From contig LNAC01000001.1 in assembly GCA_002007465.1 (NCBI GenBank), positions 7,621,442-7,685,441 on the forward strand: a stretch of 64,000 nucleotides of DNA, in the 5' to 3' direction. This DNA is from Ailurus styani. Taxonomy: Eukaryota > Chordata > Mammalia > Carnivora > Ailuridae. The translations under genes were made by a program, and so were the position numbers. Positions 47,101 to 60,382 of the stretch are shown one piece after another (positions within the stretch are counted from its first letter, which is position 1; every line of letters begins with the position of its first letter). Below the pieces are notes generated by a model, which did no database searches, was not told the DNA's origin, and saw nothing but the letters and a program-made list of their open reading frames with translations.

Positions 47101-48427
47101 GTGATGCATGTTAGTGAACAGGAGGCCCCTCATGCCTGGGCTGGGTGAGATTTGATGCCTCAGCCAGGTATCGTGCTTGGGGATTGACCCCCTTTGTGTG
47201 TGTGTGTGTCACTTGAGAGTTTTTCACTGTAGCAGAGACAGTTTGGTTTTTCATCCAAGCCCTTGTTGTGAGCCTTTCCCTGGTGTTGCATGGCCAGGCG
47301 CCTCTTGGGGGCTCAGCTCTGTCTCTGCCAGACATCTGGCACAGCTGTTGAGGGCAGAGGAGGGCGTCCTGACTGACCAGGCAGATGCTATGATACACGG
47401 TCACATCTCCTCCCAGGGTATTTCAGACCCTTCTGGAAGTGAGAGGGGAGGCGAGGGGCCAGAACTGGGTCACATCCCTCTCAGACCCGCCTTGCTTGGG
47501 AAGTCTGATGAATGTGGACAGTTGGGACACCAGGGGCTCCTCCACGCCTGGCTAGCTCCCCTGCTTTCCACTGGGTCTCAAACATGCCTAGAAAGTTATT
47601 CAGTCTCATTCTTCAGACGTGTGAAACGTGTCTTGTGAGGACTTTCTGGCCTTCCTTTGCAACGAGGGGAGAGATTTCTTTTGTTCTTCCAATGGTTTTG
47701 TGGCAGGGCCTTCACTGGGTTCGATTAGGGGTCTGGGGCTCACTGCTGCCCGCGAGTGTAAACTGAGTTCTGTTACTGCCGTGTGGGCAGTGTGGCAAGC
47801 CTGGGGCCACAGGCTGTAGAAGCTTTGGTTTGGAACCTGGGCCTCGGGGGACTTGCTGGCATAGAGATACCGTCCAGATAAGGGGTCGGGGGCCAGAGCT
47901 TGACGTGCTTGGGAGCACCCGTGGGCTCCACTCATTTCCGTCGCCCAGTGGACCCCAGGGGCGGTTCTGGTTGGCCGCGGTCACAGGAGCCCATTTACAG
48001 AGTAGAAATTCCAGCTGCGGCTCCTTTGGGTCGGCGCTGCAAAGGCCAGCACCCGTGCTTCTTGTTCCTCGTGGGACTTCGTTCCTGTGACAATCTGCCC
48101 GTCTTTCTTCCATCTTCTCAACCCTTCTGTGATGAGATCCTCTTCTTTACTTCTGGGTGGCTGACTCGGGATGGAGTTAGCAGGAGACCAAATTTGCCAT
48201 GTCATACCCCCAAACTGAAAAGAATAATTAGAAACTTAACTCAAAGTGGAAGCTGTTCTGAAATAGATTTCTTTCTGAGCTTACAAAACATTTTGGCTCT
48301 GAAAGTAGTGGATGCACCTTGCAGAAAAATGTGGAAGGTATACAAACAAAGAGGGGAATAAAACAAATCCATAGTCTTATCTTCCAGGGATAATCACAGT
48401 CAACATTTGGAGTCTCTCTCTCCAGTC

Positions 48428-48490
48428 TTGTCTCTCCGTGTGTATGTGTGTGTGTGCGTGCGTGTGTGCGTGCGTGCACGTGCATGCATC
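48428..48490. repeat. Alternating TG/CG tract
   Basis: TGTGTATGTGTGTGTGTGCG followed by repeated TGCG and TGCACG units; purine-pyrimidine alternation throughout. Confidence 0.9.
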
Positions 48491-48805
48491 AGGAACAGAA
48501 CTGCAGGTAAGCATGTACATGACACACACACTTCCTACAAAACTGAACTAGTCGTGCTTTGTAACCTTCTAGTCTCACTTAATGTGCTACTGTTATGTTC
48601 TCATGTCATCAGACACTCTTAGCGCATGATGTGAAGTGGTTTTCCATTTTATAATGGGGTCTGACTGTACTTCCCAGGCCATGAACATATCCACACTCCT
48701 CCTTCTCTGTCTTTGCTTGCTTGCTCCTTGAGTTCATGAACCACAGAGTCATCACTGCTCTCTCGAAAGGTTTATGCCAACTTTTACAGGCTCTTGTCCA
48801 AATTC

Positions 48806-48808
<3 letters not shown>

Positions 48809-48854
<46 letters not shown>
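48809..48854. repeat. (GT)23 microsatellite
   Basis: 46 bp of uninterrupted GT in CPXM2 intron 2. Confidence 0.97.
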
Positions 48855-48857
<3 letters not shown>

Positions 48858-48924
48858 AGCACTTCTTCTATGTGAAGGACAAGGGACCCTCTCTTTCTAC
48901 ATCGCAGTGGAGGTAGTTAAGAAG

Positions 48925-49125
48925 TCTGGAACCGTACTGAGTGGAACTCCAAGCCCAGTCCATTGCTGACTAGCTGTGTGGTCTTGAGCATGTTATTTAA
49001 TCTCTTTGTGCCTCAATTTTCTCAAATACAAAATGGGGGTAATAATTGGACATACCCGTAAGATTGGGATAAGTATTTAATAAGATAACTTGAATTAAAG
49101 CACGTACAACAGTGACTTGACCAAT
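48925..49125 (+). mobile_element. MIR SINE, sense, long copy
   Basis: CTGACTAGCTGTGTGGTCTT GAGCATGTTATTTAATC, TGCCTCAATTTTCTCAAATA and AAATGGGGGTAATAATTGG follow MIR well. Confidence 0.75.
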
Positions 49126-49324
49126 GGGTTCCATTGTGGGAGCTTCATATCCGTCATTCATTTGGGCACCTGACACATTTTTTAAAGGGCTGTAACAGTG
49201 CAGGATCACAGAATGATCTATTCCTTGAAAGTTCAAAAGAACGAGACTGTAAATTCATTGGAACTAGGCATTTTCCATCGAAGAAGTTCATTGATACATC
49301 TACTTTGTTTCATGGTTATTGATC

Positions 49325-50550
49325 TATCAGATTTTCTATTCTTTTAGTTTTGATAAGGTTTAAGACATCATCCCTCTGTTGATATATTTTCTTTTTGCCA
49401 TTTATATACTTATGTTTTGTTAATTTGTCAGCTAATTTATTTATTTTAGAGAAGTTTTTGATTTTGGATTTGGAAAAAAAAAAGTAAAAATAAAAATACA
49501 GAGTTCCATATATCTCTGCTCCTCCTCTGGGTTCCCCTATTATTAACATCTTGCATTCATGTGATGCCTTTGTTACAAGTGATGGGAATTTTGATACGTT
49601 CTTCATAACTGAAGTCCCTGGTTTACATGAGAGTTCACTGTTGGTGTTGTACATTCTGTGGATTTCTTTTTTTTTTTTTTTTTTTTTAAAGATTTTATTT
49701 ATTTATTTCACAGAGGGAGAGAGATCACAAGGAGGCAGAGAGGCAGGCAGAGAGAGAGGGGGAAGCAGGCTCCCTGCTGAGCAGAGAGCCTGATGCGGGC
49801 CTCGATCCCAGGACCCTGAGATCATGACCTGAGCCGAAAGCAGAGGCTTTAACCCACTGAGCCACCCAGGCGCCCCATTCTGTGGATTTCGACAAATGCA
49901 TCATGACACACAGCTACCGTTATAGTACCATCCAGAATGGTTTCACTGCCCTGGAAATCCCTGGTCCTCTGCTTACTTAATTCTGTTTCCCTTCCCTGAT
50001 TCTCTGGCAAACCACTGATCTTTTTACTGTCTTCCGAGTTTTGCCTGTTCCACAATCTCATGTGGTTGGAATCATACAGTACCTGGCTTTCTCATTTCTT
50101 TTGCTTAGTCATAGGCACTTAAGTTCATCCATGCCTTTTCACGGCTTGATAGCTCATTTCTTTTTATCACTGAATAATATTCCATTATCTGGCTGTACTG
50201 CATATATTTGCTTATCCACTCATCTATGCAAGGACATCTCGGTTGCTTCCAACTTTTGGCAGTTATGAATAACACTGCCATAAATATTCATGGGCAGGTT
50301 TTTGTGTGGCCACGTTTTCAACTCATTTGGGCAAATACCAGGGAGCACAATTACTGGATCATATGGCAAGAGTATTTTAAGTTTTATAAGGAATTTTTTT
50401 CTCTTTTATTGGTCCCCCTCAACAAAGAAATTGGTGTTACTATTTGTTCCTTTTTTTTGTCCTTTCAATATGCATTCCGCAATCTTGACGACTTGTTACC
50501 ACATCACTGATGTGATTTTCTGCATAATCTTTCGGTCTTACTGATTCATG
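49325..50550 (-). mobile_element. Old L1 3' region, antisense (contains the SINE at 49667)
   Basis: TGGTTGGAATCATACAGTAC, AAGTTCATCCATGCCTTTTC, CTGAATAATATTCCATTATC and GGATCATATGGCAAGAGTAT are hallmark reversed L1 3'-end phrases. No coding capacity. The SINE at 49667-49875 interrupts it. Confidence 0.75.
49667..49875 (-). mobile_element. Young-looking CAN-SINE in CPXM2 intron 2, antisense
   Basis: Long pure T tract, then TTTATTTCACAGAGGGAGAG and a body nearly identical to the element at 18699, sharing the AAGGAGGCAG and GCCGAAAGCAGAGG variants. Perfect 15-bp target-site duplication CATTCTGTGGATTTC at 49652 and 49876. It is inserted in an old L1. Confidence 0.95.
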
Positions 50551-50559
50551 TAGCATATT

Positions 50560-52850
50560 TCCTACCTTTATTTTGAAATACAGCAGACATAGAAAAATTA
50601 CATAATGATATATATGTTCTTCTAGCAAATATTTATAAAACCGACCCCTGTGTCACCGTCACCTGAATCAAGAACGAGGGTCTTGTCAATCTCCTCTATC
50701 CTATCTTCATCCCTTCCACCGCAGAGGTAACTCCTACCGCGATTTGAACGGCTTTTCTCCATAGTTTTACCACTTAGGTTTGCATGTCTAAACAAGTTAG
50801 TTCGGCCTGATTTTGAAATTTATAGAAAAGCAATTAAGCTGTGTATATTCAGTCCTACATACCTTGTAATTTTCTATTAGCATTCTATATTTGTTTGGTT
50901 CCTTCATTTTTCCTCACTGCATAGGATTCCATCATAGGACTACACAACATTTTTTTTTATCCGTTTCAGTGCTGAGGGATATTTGACTTATTTCCAGTTC
51001 CTGTATTTTATGAAAAGCGCCTCCGTGAAAACTCCTGTGCGTACATCCTAACGCCCATGGGCTTCAGTTTCTCTAAGTGTGTATACATTTAGATGTGGAA
51101 TGGCTGGGTTTAGCTTCACTGTTGAACAAGTGCTCAATTGTTTCCCTCTGTGGGGCGGGGGGCACGCCATTCTCACTTACTGTCAGCCTTGTGTAGGCTC
51201 CAGGCTTCGCGTTCTGAATAACTGTTGTATGATCAGACTTTAGTATTTGCCAATCTGGCGGGTGTATGGTGGTGACTCACTGTGATTTCATTTGCATTTC
51301 CTAATTATTAATGAGGTTCAGCATCTTCTCATAGATTTGTCATTTGAATATCTTTTCTGGTGACATTTCCGTTCTATTTTTTTCCTTATAGATTTACCAT
51401 TCTGAGTCTGAATTTTGATTTTATAATATTGGTAACAAATATTGTTTTTTGCTTTTCATTCTTGTGGGATCTTAATGAACAGAAGTTCTTAATTATGATG
51501 TAGCCAAATATATCAACTTTTTTTCTTTTAAGTTGCTATTTGTGACTCGTGTAAGAAATCCCTTCTTACCTGAAGTCATGAAGGTATTTTATACTGTCTT
51601 CTAAAGCTTTCTTTCCATTTTTATTTTGTGCAGTTAGGTCTTCAAATACCTGGATGGACTTTATTTATGATATGAAGTTGGAATTCAATTTTATTTTTCC
51701 TTAGTTGTTTCCCAGCTGTTTTGCAATGCTGCCTTTGTCTGTTGGGGATTTAGAGTCCATATGTGTATGACTTTGTTTTCAGGCTTGCTGTTCTTTATCA
51801 TTAATTCATTTTTCTACCCATACATGAAATACCTTACTCTTTTAAATACGGTAGCATTTTAACACATCATGATATCCAGTAGAGCAGGACCTAGTTCTTC
51901 AAAAGTTGTGGTTATTCTTGACTCCTTGTGTGCACATATTTGTGCACCATGTGTGTGAGCACACACATATATTTACACCACCCAGTCAGGTTCTTCAGAT
52001 ACCTTTCCAAAAACTTTTGGAATTTTGATGATAGTCTCATAGATTCCATAAATCAATTTGGGGAGAATTAACATATTTACAACATTAAGTCTTCTAATCC
52101 ATGAACATGGTATATCTCCCTACTTGTAAAAATCTTTTACATATCTCCCAATAAATGGATCTTGCCCATCTTTACTAGATTTATCCTTAGATACTTGCTA
52201 TTTTGTGATGCTTTTAATTTCAGTTTTCTAATTCTTTATTGTCAGTATACAGGAGGGTGGTTGATTTTTTTCTATGCTGATTTATATCCAGCAACATTGC
52301 TAAACTCTTATTAAAAACGATTATTTACATATTTACTTGGATTCGGGTACAAAATCATAATATATGCTAAATAATGGCAATTTTGTTTTTTCTTTCCATT
52401 TCTTAAACTTTTTTACTTACTTTTCTTTATTTCATTGGCAAAGATCCCAGGTTAAAAATAATGGATTTTTCCATAGGCTTTAAGTCTGCCTTTGGGTTTG
52501 TAGTTTTCTTAATATTTGGTCTTATTTTCTTTTAAAGATTTATTTATTTATTTTAGAGAGAGGGAAGGAGAGAGAGGAGGGGCAGAGGGAGAAGGAGAGA
52601 ATCTCAAGCAGACTTCTTGCTGAGTGTGGAGCCTGACATGGGGCTGAGTGTGGAGCTTGACCCTGAGACCATGACCTAAGCCGAAATCAAGAGTTGGACG
52701 CCTAACCTACTGAGTCACCCAGGTGCCTCTGGCCTTATTTTGAATATTTTTTCTATACTTAGAATGAACAATTTCTAGGAAAAATATTTTCCCTGTTATT
52801 AAATGAAATCAGTTTCAAAGGTACATTATTGCTTGAAGTCTTTTGGGTGA
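50560..52850 (-). mobile_element. Old L1 with 3' and ORF2-like parts, antisense
   Basis: It opens with another L1M 3' series (AATCAAGAACGAGGGTCTTG, TAGCATTCTATATTTGTTTG). It continues with CATTTGCATTTCCTAATTAT and TACCTGGATGGACTTTATTT, and then the reversed ORF2-type TTGATGATAGTCTCATAGAT and CCAGCAACATTGCTAAACTC. The SINE at 52529 is inserted near the end. Many disruptions; it may be two adjacent copies. Confidence 0.7.
52529..52730 (-). mobile_element. Older CAN-SINE in CPXM2 intron 2, antisense
   Basis: Has the TTTAAAGATTTATTTATTTA tail and a body with GCTGAGTGTGGAGCCTGACA and a duplicated TGGGGCTGAGTGTGGAGC unit, typical of an older subfamily. Head ends CACCCAGGTGCC. Flanking duplication GGTCTTATTTT / GGCCTTATTTT. 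It lies within L1 sequence. Confidence 0.9.
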
Positions 52851-53871
52851 TATAGCTCATATTCTTTTTTGTGGAATTTTGTCTTTCATACATGGCATAT
52901 CAGTGTTGGTGCTTTACTCATCTTTCAACAAGGCAAAATGCAGCCAGATTTCCTCCACTGGGGGGCAGTTACAGCCCTTTCTCAGATCTACAGATGTTGA
53001 CCAGGTAGGCATGCAAAGGCTCAGTACAGTTTTCAATTTCAAGCAGCTCTTTATCTCCTACATATTTTTGCTTCCCTGAGGTGCTAATTTCTTTCCTGGC
53101 TGCAGTTCTTAGATCCTCTTTTCTGATGGGATACATGGGAGAATTGTAATTACCTTCCTATGCTGTCATCAGTGTTCTTGTCTTTGCCCCACACTGTCCT
53201 TCTGGGTGACGATTGTCACTCCTTCCTGTTCAGTTGTTTTCTGAGAGTTTCTGATCCAAACAGTTGTGGAAAGCTGATGGGGGGTCGGGGAGGAGAGGTG
53301 AGCACCTGGCCACCTCAGAAAGCCAGAGCTGAACTTTAGAGATGGTGTCCAATGTTCAATTCTCTTGTTGCTGCAGACCCTGGACTTCAAAATGGAGGCA
53401 CACAAGAGGGATGAAGGGTTTCCTGTCCCTCCTCTGGTCATCTCCATTTTTTCTCCAGCTGTCTCCATCTGACTCAGCTGTCGGGAATATTCTTGCACAT
53501 CTGGCACTAGGTTGAAACATTGTTGAGAATCTTTCCTTTTGAGAGCCTTTGTAGGTTTTTAGGATGTGTTTGGGAGGTGTTGCAAAACTTCAAACTAGAA
53601 TTCCCCGAAGTCTGCGACTTCTGTACAACTGGTGGTTTTATGAGATATGTTAAATAACCCAGAACATGTTGTGAGAAAGGTTTTTTTTAAGGGATCTTAA
53701 AAAAAAAAGACCCCAAAAACCTTCATTTTGAAATAATTAGAGATCCACAGGAAGTTGCAAACAAATGGGTCCCATGTACCCTTCATTCTGCCTCCTTTGG
53801 TGGTGATATTTTGCATAACTCTGGTATAATAACAAAATTTACAAAGCGTATTTAGATTCCACCCATTATCC

Positions 53872-53879
53872 GTGTGTGT

Positions 53880-53913
<34 letters not shown>
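53872..53913. repeat. (GT)n microsatellite
   Basis: GT repeat with one TGTATG interruption, inside an old L1. Confidence 0.96.
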
Positions 53914-53915
<2 letters not shown>

Positions 53916-55116
53916 TCGTGTGTACATATAGTCTTGCGTGCTTGTACCCCCTCTGCCATTTCATGGGAATACCATCACAGAGAGAGACAGGGCTGTCCCT
54001 TCACTGTGGGGCTTCCTTGTGACACCCGTTCCTAGCCACATACCCCATCCTGCAGTCCCTAACTCCTCACAACCTCCTGGCTGATCTCCATCTGTACAGT
54101 TCTGTGTTTTCAGAAATGTTAGATGAAGTAAACCGTATGGTATGTAACTTTTGAGATTGGCTTTTTTAACTCAACATAATTCTCTTTTCCTCTTTCCAAA
54201 TTGGACAAATAGACTTGGTTGGTATTAGTATGATGTAGTAAGTAGTCAGGGAAAGCAAAGTCTTTTTATTATTACTATTATTATTATTTAAGTATAGCAC
54301 ACACAGAAAAGTCTAGAAATCTTAAGAGCATAACACATTGTCATATGTACCACTCACATGTGATGTTAATGTTCTATATTAAACTATCATTTAGATAAGA
54401 AATAGATAACCAGACCAATGAGGCCTCCCTCCCACTCCAGTTAGTTACTAGCCCTGTTCCCCCTCAAGGATAATCACCCTCAGAGATTACTTTTGCCTGT
54501 TTTTAAACTTAATATTCATGGAATCATACACAGTGTCTGATTGCTGTCACTTAATAGTATGTTTATGAGATACCCTCATGTTATTGTGTATAGTTATGAT
54601 TTGTGTATTTTCAAGGATTTATAGTATTCTGTGGCATGGCTATACCACAATTTAGTTATTCAGTTTCTTATTAATGGACATTGGGTTGTTTTCAGTTTTC
54701 GGCTATTGCAAATAGTGCTTCTGGGATCATTCTGCATGGAAGTCTTTTGGTGTATGTGTGAGTGAGTTTCTGTTGGATCAGCTGCACCTTGGTCGAATCA
54801 CTGTGTTACAGGGCCTGCACCTTTATAGCTTTTAGTAAATCCCGCTGGAGATTACAGATTGGTTGTCCCCGTGAACACTGCTCTACCAGTGTTGTTGCTT
54901 CACCTCCTTGCCAACATTTGATTTGTCTTTTTAATTGTATTTATATTGGTGTGTGGGTCCTGGCCTTTCATTGTGGTCTTGATTGGCATTTTCCTGAAGA
55001 CAAATGACTAATGCTCATTCACCATCAGAATATCTTCTTTTGGGAAGGCCTGCTCAGGTCTTCTGCTCATTGTTTTTCTTATTGATTTATAGGAGGGTTT
55101 TTTGTATGTTTGCCTT

Positions 55117-55314
55117 TTTTTAAAAAAAAGATTTTATTTATTTATTTGTCAGAGTGAGATAGAGAGCACAAGCAGGGGGAGCAGCAGGCAGAGGGAGAGG
55201 GAGAAGCAGGCTCCCCGCTGAGCAGGGAGCCTGATGCGGGACTCAATCCCAGGACCCTGGGATCATGACCTGAGCCGAAGGCAGATGCTTAACTGACAGC
55301 CACCCAGGTGTCCC
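55117..55314 (-). mobile_element. CAN-SINE in CPXM2 intron 2, antisense
   Basis: Standard body; the head reads AACTGACAGCCACCCAGGTG (a small change in the usual ACTGAGCC). Target-site duplication TGTATGTTTGCCTT at 55103 and 55315. It splits an L1 remnant cleanly, with L1 sequence resuming after it. Confidence 0.94.
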
Positions 55315-56243
55315 TGTATGTTTGCCTTTCTTAAAAATACTGTGGATGCGAGTCCTTTGTCAGGTGTGTGCACAGCACTGTCTTCTTGCACTTCCTGGCT
55401 TACCCTTGAACACTGGTAATGCTGTCTTTTGAATAACAGATGTTCTTAAATTTAATACAGACAAAGCATCAGTATTTTCCTTTAGTGCTTTTTGTTGCAT
55501 GTTTAATTTTTTTTCGCCTACTGCAAGGTCGTGAAGACATTTTCCTCTGTTTTCTTCTAGAAAAAGACTTCCTTTTGCATTCACTTATTTCCATTAAAAT
55601 TATTGATTTAAATAAAAATGTGAAGTAGGAGTGCAGGTGGTACTTGGATATGGAAAAATTCACGAAGATAATAAGCAGGTGATTGAGTTTTGAAACAATA
55701 ATTCCTCCTTTTTTGGCCTGATAAGCAATATAGAAAGAGCAAAATGTTAGTTTTCTGCAGTGTGTGGGCTAAGGATGATCAGTTCTGTTGGATCATAAGA
55801 CACGTTCGTTCATTTACTTGGCCAATATTGATGGCTTTGAGGCTTCGGGGATGAACACTCATAGATGCTGCCCTGTGAAGAGAAGGATGCATTCTATCTT
55901 TGTTAGCCGGGGGTGGATAGGATGGGAGGGGTGGGTGTCAGGGAGGAAGTCTTGTAGGCTTTTCAGTGAGCAGCCAGCCATCAGAACTCAGAGCCTCCAT
56001 GATGCAGGTGCCCTGGGCGCGCTCTGGGCAGGACGCTTCAGCCTGCCAACGCTGCTCCCTGAGGAGTTCTGTGCCTCAGCCACAGGGCCTGTGCCAGGTG
56101 AGCTGCAAGCCTCTGTAGCTTTAAGGCAAGAGACACCAGCCAGATTCTGAGAGTCTCAGAAGGTCACCTTGGGAGCCATAGAGACCAGGGCCCCTCTGCA
56201 GTCCTGCCCCTCAGAGTCTCTGGGGAGGGCTCTGAACAGCAGT

Positions 56244-56427
56244 ATTTTTTTTTTTAAGATTTTATTTATTTATTTGATATAGAGAGAGACAGCTGGAGAG
56301 GGAACACAAGCAGGGGGAGTGGGAGATGGAGAAGCAGGCTTCCTGCTGAGCAGGGAGCCCGATGCGGGGCTTGATCCCAGGACCCTGGGATCATGACCTG
56401 AGCCGAAGGCAGACGCTTAACGATGCC
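56244..56427 (-). mobile_element. CAN-SINE with a deleted head, antisense
   Basis: Normal T tail and body, but the head reads GACGCTTAACGA directly followed by TGCC. The usual CTGAGCCACCCAGG segment between these is missing, an internal deletion of about 14 bp in the tRNA-like promoter region. Target-site duplications were not clear. Confidence 0.88.
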
Positions 56428-59047
56428 TAATGATGGCCCAGGAGATTCCGATTCTGGTGTTGGGTCAGGGAGAGAACGCCGGGGGCAGGAGCCCTGCGGC
56501 GCAGCAGGAAGCCGCGTCCATGCTGTCACCCATCGAAAGGGATGTCAGGTGCAGAAAGGTGAGGGACAGAATGTCACACATCAGAGCTCTTGGATTTATG
56601 GCGACAGTGCGGCTAGGGGTCGTCCCCGCCAGGTCCTGAGGTTGGAGAATTCATTGCTCTGCTTCGAGCCGACGATCCCAGCAGGGCGCTGGCCGGGCCT
56701 CCGAGCTCCGGCCACCAGCTGGGGACACCCGGCCCCACTGCCCTTCTCCGGCGTCACCCCAGACAGCACCATGACACTCATGTTCTCACCTCATGTTCTT
56801 ACTTTGTCAAGTCAGGCAGGTGGCCTCCCACCTGGGGATTTTTCAGCCTAACCTGCTCTTCAGATGATAAGCTGAGTGCTTCGCTGTCTCCTCCAGGCTT
56901 AGTCTGCGTGCGGGTAAAGTGGGGACCCTGACGCCCTTCTCTCCCCGTCCTGGGGGAGACGAGGTCCCAGAATGCCTCAGAGCATCGGGCTCGTGCAGTT
57001 GCCTGCATGTTCGCCCCATCGCTCCCCACATCATTACTCTTTTAAAATACCCCGGTGACTTGTCTGTCATGATGGCTGCTGGGGTTTTGGGGGTGGCATG
57101 TTGGGGTTGGCGCCGCAGACCCAGAATTCGAACTTACACCCTCCATTTGGAACTTGCCCTGTAACTGGGCCACTGGGGTCTCCACTGGGACACCGGTGCG
57201 TCGTGCCTGGTGCCCACGGCCGTTTCGGGAGGTGGCCGCTGCGCAGAGAATTTAAGCGCGGGACACACTGAATGAAGCGTGCGTGTGTGACAAGCACATG
57301 TGCTTGTCAGAGGGGGGAGGTAGAACAGGGCCCAGGCCTGGTGGATGGTGCCCGCTCGGCACAGGGCCTTCTCATAGAGTCGTGCTGCCTTTAGGAGCCA
57401 CGTGGAGTCAGCTTTGATGACTGTCACCCTCTTTCCTTCCGGTCATGACACATCTCTTGTCTCCCATGTCTTCGTTCTCCCGCCCATTTTCATGTTTTCC
57501 CCCCCACCTGCTTCTGAGAATTAATCTTTTTCCTTTTACAAACAAGAACTTGATTTGATGATACAGGATTTTTTGTGCATTTGTTTTGTGAGAGGAGCAG
57601 GGAGCTGTGCTGTGGGGGGGCTCTGTGGCTGCTGGGGGGTCCCTGCGGAGTCCCTGGCCCGCGGCTTCAGTGCAGCCCGGCTGGCACTGAGCGGGGAGGC
57701 TGGGGGCTGAGCTTCTCTGCGGCTTCCCAGCTCCCTGTGAGCCTGGCAGTGACCTCCTCCACTGACATTACAGTCTTGGTTGTAATACAAGCCTGTTTCA
57801 GTTGCAGCTTCTGGCCTTTTGAAGCTGATCATGAACATTTAAATTGAGCTTTGAAGCACTTGTTTCTTCTCTGTTTTACTTGCCCATTGGGGCAGCACTC
57901 CAGGCCCCTCTGTGAAGTGTTCTGATGGGTGCAGATGAGCCCTCCGTGGTGGGGGGTGGTACTGTGGCCGACAGCTCCTGGGACAGGGCAGGCTGTTTTC
58001 TGAGAATTTAAAACCAAAGGAATTCTCACTTGTTCTAACCTTGTTCTAACCTTGCATTGCTGGAGTGCTTTGGTTGGAGAGTTCTGTGGGCTTCTTTTAG
58101 GGGAAGGAAGTGCTGCATGAGTACCCTACTCTTCCCATCTGCTGTGAGTGTCTGTGGGTCTCTGCGTCTCTGGCTCCTTATTCCAGAAGTTCTTTCAGCA
58201 AGTGTCTGGTTCTGGTGGGAGGGTGTACATTCTCTAAATACTGTATCTCTGAAAATGCCCTTTGTTACCTGGACTGTTGACTGGTAGCGGATTCTAGATT
58301 CTGATTCGTTTTTCCTGAGCCCTGGGGCGCACAGGGCGCCAGTGAGAAGTCTCGTGTTGGTCTGAGCATCACCGTCTTGACCCTCTCCAGCAGGCGGACA
58401 AGCCAGGGGCCAGAGCTGGGCTGATGGTTTGTGTCCTTGCTGCCCTCTCTGCCCTCCTCGACTTCTGGTTTTGGAGAAGCCGAGGCTGATTCGTTCTGTG
58501 GATTCCGTTTGGCCGCTTTCTGCCCCTCGGGTAATAATGTTAGCTGCAGTCCCCTGTTGTGTCCAAAACCAGGGACCAGCTGAGTCACCGAAGTTCTGCA
58601 GATGTCACCTCAAGGAGTGGGAGGTGGTCTAGAGCTTTGGCCCGAGGTCATGGAGCCTGGTGGCCAGATGTGGTCAGCCTGCCATTTCCGGTTTCTTTTC
58701 TTTGTATGACTCTTCTGTCTTTGATAGCTCGGAGTGCAGCTGGAGGGAGGCATGGTCCCCATGCCCCTCTGTAGGCCTCTGCAGCGTGGGGGGACCTGAG
58801 GGGGTTTTAGGGCCATAGCCACACGGGAGACAGGCCTCGCCTGGCTGGCTCTGAGGCCTCCGGACTGTTCTGTATGTTTCCGATTTCCTACCCGCACCCT
58901 TCTCCCAAGTGGCTGAGTGTGTTTGGCAGTGGTTTCCTAATCGTCCTCTGCAGTTTTCTTTCCAGTGCAGTACTGTTCTGCTTTGCAGGTGGAGGGGCAG
59001 CTCATTTGGCTCATTGTGGACCATTGACTAGACCTGCTGAAAGTCTT

Positions 59048-59248
59048 TTTTTTTCCCCCAAAGATTTTATTTATTTATTTGACAGAGAGAGTGAGAGATC
59101 ACAAGTAGGCAGAGAGGCAGGCAGAGAGAGAGGAGGAAGCAGTTTCCCTGCTGAGCAGAAAGCCTGATGCGGGCCTCGATCCCAGGACCCTGGGATCATG
59201 ACCTGAGCCGAAGGCAGAGGCTTAACCCACTGAGCCACCCAGGTGCCC
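59048..59248 (-). mobile_element. CAN-SINE in CPXM2 intron 2, antisense
   Basis: TTTTTTTCCCCCAAAGATTT tail, AAGTAGGCAGAGAGGCAGGC body, head ending CACCCAGGTGCCC. Target-site duplication GACCTGCTGAAAGTCTT at 59031 and GACCTGCCGAAAGTCTT at 59249, with one mismatch. Confidence 0.94.
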
Positions 59249-60382
59249 GACCTGCCGAAAGTCTTAAGGATGTTGTTCGCAGGGTAGAAAGCAGAGGGGA
59301 AAATTGAATCAGGTGGAAATATACTGAAACTCATCAGAGTTAAGTATTTAATACGGGCATTGCAGTACTCTGTATTTTGAATTAACTTAGAATCTCAAAA
59401 TCAAAAGCTCTTTGTCCTGTCCTTCATTGTCCCATCCTTCAGTATAGGAAAACCCTTCATTTTTCTAAATGTGGAGATCCCATGTCAGACTTTCAGCATA
59501 AGTCATTAAGATAGGCCTAGGAACTTGTTGTCCAAAATAACATGGTTTTGACCTGGGATTTTTGCCTCATGGACCCTTGCATGTGGGCATGGGGGATAGA
59601 GAGGTTGTGCTAAACTACTTTATGTGTAAACATTGTATTAATTTAAAAAAAAAAAGGTGTAAACGTGAATCCTGGGAGGCAGGGAACTCCCAGCTTGTGT
59701 AGCGTGTGGTCTCTGCCCAGTGGAGCGGGCATCGTGGTGCCCCGCCCGGGGTGCGGATGCGGTAAATACGTGTGGAGCCAAATCTCGTCGATGGTCACGG
59801 GAATTGAGGCAAAGCCCACGTCAAACAGACAGGTCGTGGCAGGAAGGGAGCGGAAGAACTCCTGAGGAAGGAGATGGTCCGATGGGGGGGCCAGGGTCAG
59901 AAGGGAATTTCGCAGGTGAAGACAGCACTGCGCTAGGTCTCCGTGACCCCTCCCCGGGCTTCTGCCATCTGAGTGTGCAGGGACAGCCTGCTGAGGAGGA
60001 GAAGGTCCCTGCGGCCTTGGAGAGCATCTTCAGCAGTGGGCTGTGAAAGGCGGTGGGGACGCGTCCGTGATGACAGTCACCTCCGCAGCTGGACGGCCTT
60101 CTGCCAAGCAGGGCTCCCATATGGAAGGTTGTGGAATAGTCTGGTCTTCAAGGACACGGGAAGGATCCTGAGTTGAAACCTCAAGCGCGTGACTTGACTC
60201 CTGCTGGCGTAGTTGGCATCTGTCATTGCGCGGATGAAGCTGGGCGCTCGCGGGGATTGTTGGGAGGCAAGGGAAGGATGACTGTCTAGGGGCCGGAGGG
60301 TGACAAGCCTGAGCTGCAGGGGAGGGAAAGGCCACCAACCAGGAAGAAGGAGGGGGAGGAACAGGGAGACATCCTCGCTGGG

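Larger units (their letters stand above)
53735..55620 (-). mobile_element. Old L1 3' region, antisense (contains a TG microsatellite and a SINE)
   Basis: TTGAAATAATTAGAGATCCA and CCATGTACCCTTCATTCTGC, then TTATTAATGGACATTGGGTT, GGCTATTGCAAATAGTGCTT and TGCTTCACCTCCTTGCCAAC follow reversed L1M order. The sequence resumes after the SINE at 55117-55314 with TACTGTGGATGCGAGTCCTT. Decayed. Confidence 0.72.
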
